Positions 13,546 through 18,304 of a stretch of 18,304 bases of DNA are shown here, one piece after another. How positions within the stretch are numbered: position 1 is the stretch's first letter; every line of letters begins with the position of its first letter. Position numbers and translations under genes: made by a program. The DNA comes from Treponema sp. (GTDB lineage Bacteria; Spirochaetota; Spirochaetia; Treponematales; Treponemataceae). The notes beneath the pieces were generated by a model, which made no database searches, had not been told where the DNA came from, and saw only the letters and a list, made by a program, of their open reading frames with translations. Where the stretch lies: NCBI GenBank assembly GCA_016282455.1, contig JAEEKM010000227.1, positions 1-18,304 on the forward strand, given 5' to 3'.

Positions 13546-13577
13546 ATTGAGATTTTACAGGGATGTAAAATCTCAAT
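13546..13577. repeat. Perfect 14-bp inverted repeat beside the dnaX promoter
   Basis: ATTGAGATTTTACA (13546-13559) and TGTAAAATCTCAAT (13564-13577) are exact complements around GGGA. The repeat ends 4 bp before the dnaX -35 box. No gene reads into it from upstream and no T-run follows directly, so an operator is more likely than a terminator. The inner TTACA-N4-TGTAA half-sites are typical of dimeric repressors, but I cannot name one. Confidence 0.85.
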
Positions 13578-13581
13578 GCAA

Positions 13582-13610
13582 TTGTCTTTTTTGCGTTTTT
13601 GCGCTAAACT
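13582..13610 (+). promoter_or_regulatory. dnaX promoter, leaderless arrangement
   Basis: TTGTCT (13582-13587), a 17-bp spacer and TAAACT (13605-13610), each 4 of 6 to consensus. Seven nt separate the -10 from ATG 13618, and no Shine-Dalgarno sequence can fit between. Confidence 0.6.
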
Positions 13611-13617
13611 GTCATTT

Positions 13618-15507
13618 ATGGCATATGAAGTGACCGCGACCAGACGTAGGCCGCAGAGTTTTGAAAGCCTTGTGGGACAGGAATTTGTCGCCGAAACCCT
13701 AAGGAATTCCATTCAGTCAGGAAAAATAGCTCACGCATATCTTTTTACAGGCCCCCGTGGTTGTGGTAAAACTTCCACTGCCCGTATTCTTGCAAAAGCC
13801 CTGAATTGCCGTAAGGGACCAACTGCTTCTCCCTGCGGTGAATGTGATGCCTGCCGTGAAATTACAGCAGGTTCAGCCCTTGATGTTATAGAAATAGACG
13901 GTGCTTCAAACACAGGTGTGAATGATGTGCGTCAGATTAAAGACGAGGTGGTTTTTCCTCCAAACAGTCTGCGCTATAAGATTTACATCATAGACGAAGT
14001 TCACATGCTCTCCGTACAGGCTTTTAATGCCCTTCTTAAAACTATTGAAGAGCCCCCGCCATACGTTATTTTTATTTTTGCAACAACTGAACTCCAGAAA
14101 GTTCCCGCTACCATAAAATCCAGATGCCAGCAGTTTAACTTCAGGCTTGTACCCATAGAAAAAGTAAAGGAACAGCTTGCACAGGCGGCAGCAGAAATCG
14201 GAATTAAGGCAGAAGATGAAGCCCTTTACTGGATTGCCCGGGAATCTACCGGCAGTATGCGCGACAGCTACACTCTCTTTGACCAGGTTGCCGCTTTTAG
14301 TGACGGAGAAATCACCTGGGAGAAAATCCGCGATAAACTTGGTCTTGTTGGTGTAGACAGGCTGAACGAACTCTTTGGTCTCTGTGTTAAGGGAGATTCA
14401 AGCACAGCCCTTCTTAAACTTGATGAATATTTGCAGAACGGAGTGAGCATTGAACAGCTTATTACAAACTGTACGGATTACCTGCGCTCCATTCTTCTTA
14501 TAAAAAGCGGCGTTACAAAAGAAGCCCTGCTTGGTCAGAGTGCAGAAAGATTCAGCAAAGAAGTACTTGCCACCTGGTCAAACATTCAGGTTGAAAGGGC
14601 AATAAGCATTTTCATGCAACTCTACCGCGACATACGTTATTCTCTTAGCCCCCGCTACGAGTTTGAACTTGCCCTTAGCAGACTCTGCTGGCTTAAAGAC
14701 TACGTGAGTGCTTCGGAAGTAAAAAAAGCAATTGATGCAGTAAAGCCTCTTCTTTCAAAGGCGGCTCCTTCAAGAACCCTTTCTTCAGGTACTGCCTCCG
14801 CCTCTGCATCTTCACCTGCACCAAAAATGCCCCAGAACATTCCGGTGTTTTCTGCACTAAACGAAGGGGAAGGCGGAACTTCCAGAGGAGAAAGCGGCCC
14901 TTTTCATGATGGCGGAGCTGAGCCGCCTGCAATAAACTCAGCGGCAAGTTACGAAAGTTCTTTTGAAGAAGATGCACTTTCCTCAAGCTACGGTTACCCG
15001 GATGATTCAGATGCCCCTGTGGAAGAATCTGTAGAAGACACAGATGCGGCAGCGGCAGAGTTTGCTTCTTCCCTGCAAAGACTAATGTCTTCTCAAGACC
15101 GGGTGGAAAAAAAGCCTGTGGAAGTGCCGGAAGAAACCCTTACAGGCGCAGAAGTTACACCCAGCGGCAGCATTCAGGGTGAGGACATGGAAGGTCTTGC
15201 AAGGCTCATAACTCAGGATTTTTCAGAAAACGGGGATCCTTCACTTGCCAGTGCCCTTCTTGACGTTAAGTCATGGAAAAAAGAAGGAAACTCCATAACC
15301 TGCCGGCTGGAGTCAGGTTTTTCACTCATGCAGTTAAAGCAAAAATCCGGTGAAATATCCGCTTACCTGAGAAAAGTATTTGGCAGCCAGATTAATTTTA
15401 CGCCTCTTCTCATAAAAAAAGAGGAAGTAAAAGTTCAGACAGAATATCCTCAGGAAGTAGAACTGCTTGTGCAGGTCTTTAAGGGAACAGTTGTTGGCGG
15501 AGCGTAA
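13618..15507 (+). CDS. dnaX: DNA polymerase III subunit gamma/tau
   Basis: This is the clamp-loader ATPase that opens the beta clamp and, in the tau form, ties polymerase to helicase. The 629-residue protein starts at ATG 13618 (MAYEVTATRRRPQSF, a normal DnaX N-terminus); an in-frame ATG at 13576 adds 14 atypical residues. Walker A is GPRGCGKTS (45-53), zinc ligands are Cys64, 73, 76 and 79, Walker B is DEVH (126-129), and the sensor/Arg finger is SRC (168-170). The clamp-loader core ends near residue 365. Residues about 375-510 are a Ser/Ala/Pro/Glu-rich linker, and 510-629 form the C-terminal tau domain. In-frame A7 runs at 14721-14727 and 15107-15113 could allow a shorter gamma form. It leads ybaB and recR. 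Confidence 0.96.
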   Translation: MAYEVTATRRRPQSFESLVGQEFVAETLRNSIQSGKIAHAYLFTGPRGCGKTSTARILAKALNCRKGPTASPCGECDACREITAGSALDVIEIDGASNTGVNDVRQIKDEVVFPPNSLRYKIYIIDEVHMLSVQAFNALLKTIEEPPPYVIFIFATTELQKVPATIKSRCQQFNFRLVPIEKVKEQLAQAAAEIGIKAEDEALYWIARESTGSMRDSYTLFDQVAAFSDGEITWEKIRDKLGLVGVDRLNELFGLCVKGDSSTALLKLDEYLQNGVSIEQLITNCTDYLRSILLIKSGVTKEALLGQSAERFSKEVLATWSNIQVERAISIFMQLYRDIRYSLSPRYEFELALSRLCWLKDYVSASEVKKAIDAVKPLLSKAAPSRTLSSGTASASASSPAPKMPQNIPVFSALNEGEGGTSRGESGPFHDGGAEPPAINSAASYESSFEEDALSSSYGYPDDSDAPVEESVEDTDAAAAEFASSLQRLMSSQDRVEKKPVEVPEETLTGAEVTPSGSIQGEDMEGLARLITQDFSENGDPSLASALLDVKSWKKEGNSITCRLESGFSLMQLKQKSGEISAYLRKVFGSQINFTPLLIKKEEVKVQTEYPQEVELLVQVFKGTVVGGA

Positions 15508-15538
15508 ATAATTTCTTACAAAAATAATGGAGGGGAAA

Positions 15539-15865
15539 ATGAATCCTTTTGACTTGATGAAAAATATCGGTTCAATGAAAGAACAGCTGGAAAAAGCACA
15601 GGCAGAACTTGCAGAACTCACTGCCACAGGTTCTTCCGGCGGAAATATGGTTGTGGTAACCGTAAACGGAAAGTTTGAAATGGTAGACATTCAGCTTGAC
15701 CCGATCTGCGTTGACAACCGTGACGTTCCCATGCTGCAGGATTTAATCAAAGCCGCCCATCATGCTGCAGTAACAAACATGCAGGAACTTATTAAAACAA
15801 AACTGGGACCCATGGTTGCAGGACTTAATATTCCGGGAATGAACTTTCCTGGAATGGGTGCATAA
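15539..15865 (+). CDS. ybaB: YbaB/EbfC nucleoid-associated protein
   Basis: This 108-residue protein of the YbaB/EbfC family forms dimers that bind DNA and bridge or coat the nucleoid; the Borrelia homologue EbfC is a DNA-binding protein. The N-terminal helix is NPFDLMKNIGSMKEQLEKAQAEL. The central beta part includes VTVNGKFEMVDIQLDP, and the C-terminal helix includes LQDLIKAAHHAAVTNMQELI. It ends in a Gly/Met/Pro-rich tail. ATG 15539 is preferred to ATG 15527 because GGAGG lies 5 nt before it. It sits 31 bp after dnaX and 1 bp before recR, in the conserved dnaX-ybaB-recR order. Confidence 0.95.
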   Translation: MNPFDLMKNIGSMKEQLEKAQAELAELTATGSSGGNMVVVTVNGKFEMVDIQLDPICVDNRDVPMLQDLIKAAHHAAVTNMQELIKTKLGPMVAGLNIPGMNFPGMGA

Positions 15866-15866
15866 G

Positions 15867-16460
15867 ATGAACGCACTGGATGAGATTACTGAAAGTTTTT
15901 CAAGACTTCCCGGTATAGGAAAAAAATCAGCCTCCCGCATTGCAAACAGTCTTTTAAAGGCAGACCCTGTTTTTTTAAAACGCTTTTCCCTTCAGCTCTC
16001 TACCCTGCAGGAAAAAATACATCCCTGTCCCATTTGTGGTTCCTGGACCGAAGAAGAAACCTGTTCCGTCTGTTCAAATCCCACAAGAGACATGAGCCTT
16101 ATTTGTGTTGTGGAAGAGGCACAGGATGTGAGTACAATAGAAAACTCTCATGAATACCACGGGCTCTTTCATGTTCTTGGCGGAGTAATAAATCCTCTTG
16201 AAGGAGTGGGACCCGATCAGTTAAGAATTACTTCCCTTATGGAAAGGGTTCGCACTAAGGGTGTACAGGAAGTTATTCTTGCCACAAACCCTACTGTGGA
16301 AGGAGACACTACCGCCCTTTACGTTCAGCGCCTTCTTACGGAAGAATTTCCTTCCCTTACTGTTACAAGACTTGCATCAGGGCTTCCTGTCGGAGGTGAC
16401 CTTGAATATGCAGATTCACTTACCCTTGCCAGAAGTTTCCGGGGCAGGACAAGAATATAG
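15867..16460 (+). CDS. recR: Recombination mediator RecR
   Basis: RecR acts with RecO/RecF to load RecA at single-strand gaps. The 197-residue protein has an N-terminal helix-hairpin-helix (SRLPGIGKKSASRIA, 12-26), a C4 zinc motif (Cys54, 57, 66, 69 in CPICGSWTEEETCSVC) and a Toprim domain from about 77 to 173 (VVEEAQDVSTIE, then ATNPTVEGDTTALY). The end, LASGLPVGGDLEYAD, is the usual RecR signature, and the length is normal. ATG 15867 is preferred to the GTG at 15858, which lies inside ybaB; GGGTG lies 6 nt before the ATG, within the ybaB end. The next promoter begins 10 bp after the stop, with no terminator between. Confidence 0.97.
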   Translation: MNALDEITESFSRLPGIGKKSASRIANSLLKADPVFLKRFSLQLSTLQEKIHPCPICGSWTEEETCSVCSNPTRDMSLICVVEEAQDVSTIENSHEYHGLFHVLGGVINPLEGVGPDQLRITSLMERVRTKGVQEVILATNPTVEGDTTALYVQRLLTEEFPSLTVTRLASGLPVGGDLEYADSLTLARSFRGRTRI

Positions 16461-16470
16461 ACCAGTCTGC

Positions 16471-16498
16471 TTGATAATCAGAAACACTGTGATATAAT
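16471..16498 (+). promoter_or_regulatory. Promoter of the lipoprotein gene
   Basis: TTGATA (16471-16476), a 16-bp spacer and a perfect TATAAT (16493-16498) with a TGA extension (16490-16492). The predicted leader is about 22 nt and contains AGGAGG (16516-16521). Confidence 0.8.
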
Positions 16499-16526
16499 AA
16501 ATATATATCATACTGAGGAGGTTTAT

Positions 16527-17249
16527 ATGACCAAAATCAAATCATTCTTTTTTGCAATTCTTCTTATTCTTCCCTTGAGTTTTACTTCCTGTGAACTGCT
16601 TACAATGATGCTTCTGGGAGGCATGGGAACTGATTCTCTTGAAATTTCAGAGTATGAGTCAGAACAGCTTATGAAAAGCCTGGCTGAGTCTAAAGGCTAT
16701 GAAATTGAGTTTAAGTACAGTAACAAAAATGATGACGGAGAAAGTGAGTCTGGAACGGGCATTGTTGCGGCCCGTGGAAACGTAGAGTATGTTAAGCTTG
16801 ATTCAGGAGACGAGGCTGAAGGTTATGCTACGATTTCTACAGGAAGTGGATACATCTATTACTATTTTGATAACGACAGCAATAGCTGGGTTTTGTCTGA
16901 TACTGATAGAACTAATACTGGTTCTGGTTCCGCCAACTATACTGAGTTCTTCTACCTTGCAAACACTATGGACGGAGGACTTAAGAAGAACGGCAGCAAA
17001 AAAGTTGCAGGAAGAAACTGCATAGACTACAAGGGTAAGATGGACTTTTCTGCTCTTGCAAAACTTTCCGGAGCCCAGACTTCTGGAAAACTGGGTTACT
17101 CCTATGAGTTTGCAGTAGATCAGGAACTGGGAATTACCCTTTATGCTGATATGGATGCTTCTGCCGAAGGAGAAAGCGGTTCCGTATACTTTGAGGTTAC
17201 AAAGTTTACAACTGGTTCTGCTTTTACTTTCCCCTTCTCAATTGATTAA
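16527..17249 (+). CDS. Secreted lipoprotein of unknown function
   Basis: This 240-residue protein has a lipoprotein signal: basic start, hydrophobic stretch to residue 18, and FTSC at 19-22, so Cys22 should be lipidated. The mature part is acidic and beta-rich, with many Gly, Ser, Tyr and Asp, for example GYIYYYFDNDSNSWV. Its layout, in which strands run from GTGIVAARGNVEYVKL through VAGRNCIDYKGKMDF to GITLYADMDAS, resembles spirochaete lipoproteins with a LolA/LppX-like curved sheet, but that is a guess by eye. It has its own strong promoter, an excellent ribosome site (AGGAGG, 5 nt before ATG) and a terminator, so it is a single-gene unit likely to be well expressed. Confidence 0.8.
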   Translation: MTKIKSFFFAILLILPLSFTSCELLTMMLLGGMGTDSLEISEYESEQLMKSLAESKGYEIEFKYSNKNDDGESESGTGIVAARGNVEYVKLDSGDEAEGYATISTGSGYIYYYFDNDSNSWVLSDTDRTNTGSGSANYTEFFYLANTMDGGLKKNGSKKVAGRNCIDYKGKMDFSALAKLSGAQTSGKLGYSYEFAVDQELGITLYADMDASAEGESGSVYFEVTKFTTGSAFTFPFSID

Positions 17250-17269
17250 TTAAGCGCCTTTTACAAACG

Positions 17270-17323
17270 GGGCTGTCTGATAAGCAGAATGTTTATGGCC
17301 TGCTATCATACAGCCCTTTTTTT
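17270..17323 (+). terminator. Rho-independent terminator of the lipoprotein gene
   Basis: GGGCTGT (17270-17276) pairs with ACAGCCC (17310-17316). Inside, TGATA/TATCA and GCAG/CTGC extend the stem with single-base bulges. A T7 run follows (17317-17323) and overlaps the stop codon of the convergent gene at 17322. Confidence 0.9.
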
Positions 17324-18304
17324 ATTTCATCTGTGCCATTTCAATTGCACCAGTGTCAATTCCGTAACCTAAGATTGGGTTTGCGGTATTGTTGCCGTGC
17401 AGCAGGGTGGCGTTTCCTACGTTAAGTACTCCGTTAGTTATAGTCTGTCCCGGAGCAGTGTCACCTGTTGACCAGTAAGCGGAAGTGTTAAAGGGTCTTG
17501 CCTGATTTTTTGCATAGCTTTTTCCCCCAACAGTTACTGCTGACTGAGAGCGCCACACCCCAACATTTATCTGATCATCGTTAGGAATGTTCTGGCTTGG
17601 AATAACCGTACATTCCCAGCCGCCTGTGTAAAGGTCATCCTTGGCACCGTCCTTAAGGGAAGTAAAATCTGTTCTGTAGGCGAGTTTTGCACCAAGTGGT
17701 GTTCCAAGGTAAGAACTCATCTGGTAACCGATGTAGGGCACCCAGTTTCCGGAAGCATCTTTTGCAACATCAATCGTACATTTTGCACCTACTGAATTGT
17801 AGGAATCTACCGTTACAATTTGCGGTTCAGATGCTGAGTTGTAGGAATCAAGGTAAGCGTACTTTAAGTCACTTCCGTTTCTGTTGTCGTAGTAGGCAAA
17901 GTGAATGTGGTTATCTCCGTCTACGGCAGTTTTTACGTTAATGCCTCCGTTAGGATCAATTGTTCGCACGGTCCAGGTTTTTCCAGTTGTAGGTGCAGTG
18001 TTGTAAGCCATTTTAAGAGCCATGCTCACTTCGTCATACCAGGTTACGATTGCAACTGGGTTTGCAGTGTCTTTGTTTGCCATTGACAGCGTAACATATT
18101 TACCGGCTCCTCCATTTTTGGCCGAAGCATATTCACTTCTTGCACCGCTCACACCGCTTGCCGCAACAACCTGAATGGGGATGCCGCTGTTTTTAGTGTT
18201 ACTGTAGTAGATGAATGAATCTTTAAGATTGTTTGGACGAGTTGTTGCTGTCTTTGCAGCCTGGGCAAAACCTGTGTATTCTTTTGAATAAGAGTTCTGA
18301 CCAC
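17322..18304 (-). CDS. Large secreted repeat protein, C-terminal part (runs off the window)
   Basis: The frame is open from the right edge to the TAA at 17322-17324, at least 326 codons; the first apparent start (GTG 18152) is internal to it, so the true N-terminus is outside. At least three related units of about 50 residues are visible, each with a strand pair and an aromatic-Tyr core: AIVTWYDEVS...LKMAYN, HIHFAYYDNRNGSDLKYAYL, and VPYIGYQMSS...AKLAYRTD. This pattern suits beta-propeller or Asp-box-like repeats of surface or secreted proteins. VDSYNS occurs once in full, with a near copy (LDSYNS) 17 residues before. Composition is rich in Asn, Asp, Gly, Ser and Thr, and nearly free of Cys. 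Function unknown; adhesion or glycan binding is only a possibility. Confidence 0.75.
   Translation of the reverse strand, partial: GQNSYSKEYTGFAQAAKTATTRPNNLKDSFIYYSNTKNSGIPIQVVAASGVSGARSEYASAKNGGAGKYVTLSMANKDTANPVAIVTWYDEVSMALKMAYNTAPTTGKTWTVRTIDPNGGINVKTAVDGDNHIHFAYYDNRNGSDLKYAYLDSYNSASEPQIVTVDSYNSVGAKCTIDVAKDASGNWVPYIGYQMSSYLGTPLGAKLAYRTDFTSLKDGAKDDLYTGGWECTVIPSQNIPNDDQINVGVWRSQSAVTVGGKSYAKNQARPFNTSAYWSTGDTAPGQTITNGVLNVGNATLLHGNNTANPILGYGIDTGAIEMAQMK

Noticed and set aside
13430..13577. A 4.5S RNA or other small RNA gene before dnaX, as in some Firmicutes, with the palindrome as its terminator
   Set aside because: No SRP signature is present in the region and the hairpin is not directly followed by a T-run.
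15408..15424. A third in-frame A7 run in dnaX (ATA AAA AAA GAG)
   Set aside because: It lies close to the C-terminus, a shift there would not remove a domain cleanly, and it shows that such runs are fairly common in this gene.

Overview
This window looks like a Treponema-type spirochaete chromosome of moderate G+C. The evidence is indirect but consistent: dnaX, ybaB (ebfC) and recR are adjacent, spirochaete-style lipoboxes (LASC, FTSC) are present, murB and cysS are divergent neighbours, there is a cyclic-nucleotide-binding protein with tandem domains, and there is an Rpn-type PD-(D/E)XK nuclease gene of the kind that is abundant in treponemes. No tRNA, rRNA, CRISPR array or classical insertion sequence was found.

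Layout. Bases 1-989 hold the N-terminal part of a polytopic membrane protein on the minus strand, open at the window edge. Bases 1082-4341 are a minus-strand group: murB, a cyclic-nucleotide-binding protein, a small secreted protein and a DUF192 lipoprotein. cysS (4389-5930, plus) diverges from murB across only 47 bp. It converges with an OmpA-type peptidoglycan-associated protein (5950-7314, minus). A small single-pass membrane protein (7385-7618, plus) overlaps the 3' end of a RecQ-family helicase (7542-9128, minus) tail to tail. The 318 bp between recQ and an outer-membrane beta-barrel gene (9447-10136, plus) hold a compact GC-rich structured block, an A-rich spaced motif and a strong promoter.

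Bases 10224-11310 are the accessory part: a 99-bp fossil of an rpn gene, an intact rpn gene (10365-11201, minus), a second copy of the spaced motif, and a third short copy of an rpn internal sequence beside the rseC stop codon. Next comes a coupled minus-strand operon: polyprenyl diphosphate synthase, TPR protein and RseC-like protein, with ATGA overlaps. A 271-bp divergent region with a perfect 14-bp inverted repeat then leads into dnaX, ybaB and recR (13618-16460, plus), a lipoprotein gene with its own extended -10 promoter and a terminator, and finally the C-terminal part of a large secreted repeat protein on the minus strand, open at the right edge.

Most genes are housekeeping: cell wall, tRNA charging, clamp loader and recombination, isoprenoids. 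The most unusual signals are not new protein families. They are (i) several genes whose -10 box lies 6-7 nt before the ATG with no Shine-Dalgarno sequence, suggesting leaderless mRNAs for dnaX, murB, the prenyl synthase and the OmpA-like gene; (ii) a large palindrome abutting the dnaX promoter; (iii) a two-copy spaced DNA motif and rpn fragments that may mark how rpn genes spread or recombine; and (iv) in-frame A7 slippery runs in dnaX, one of which would give a product ending just after the clamp-loader core.
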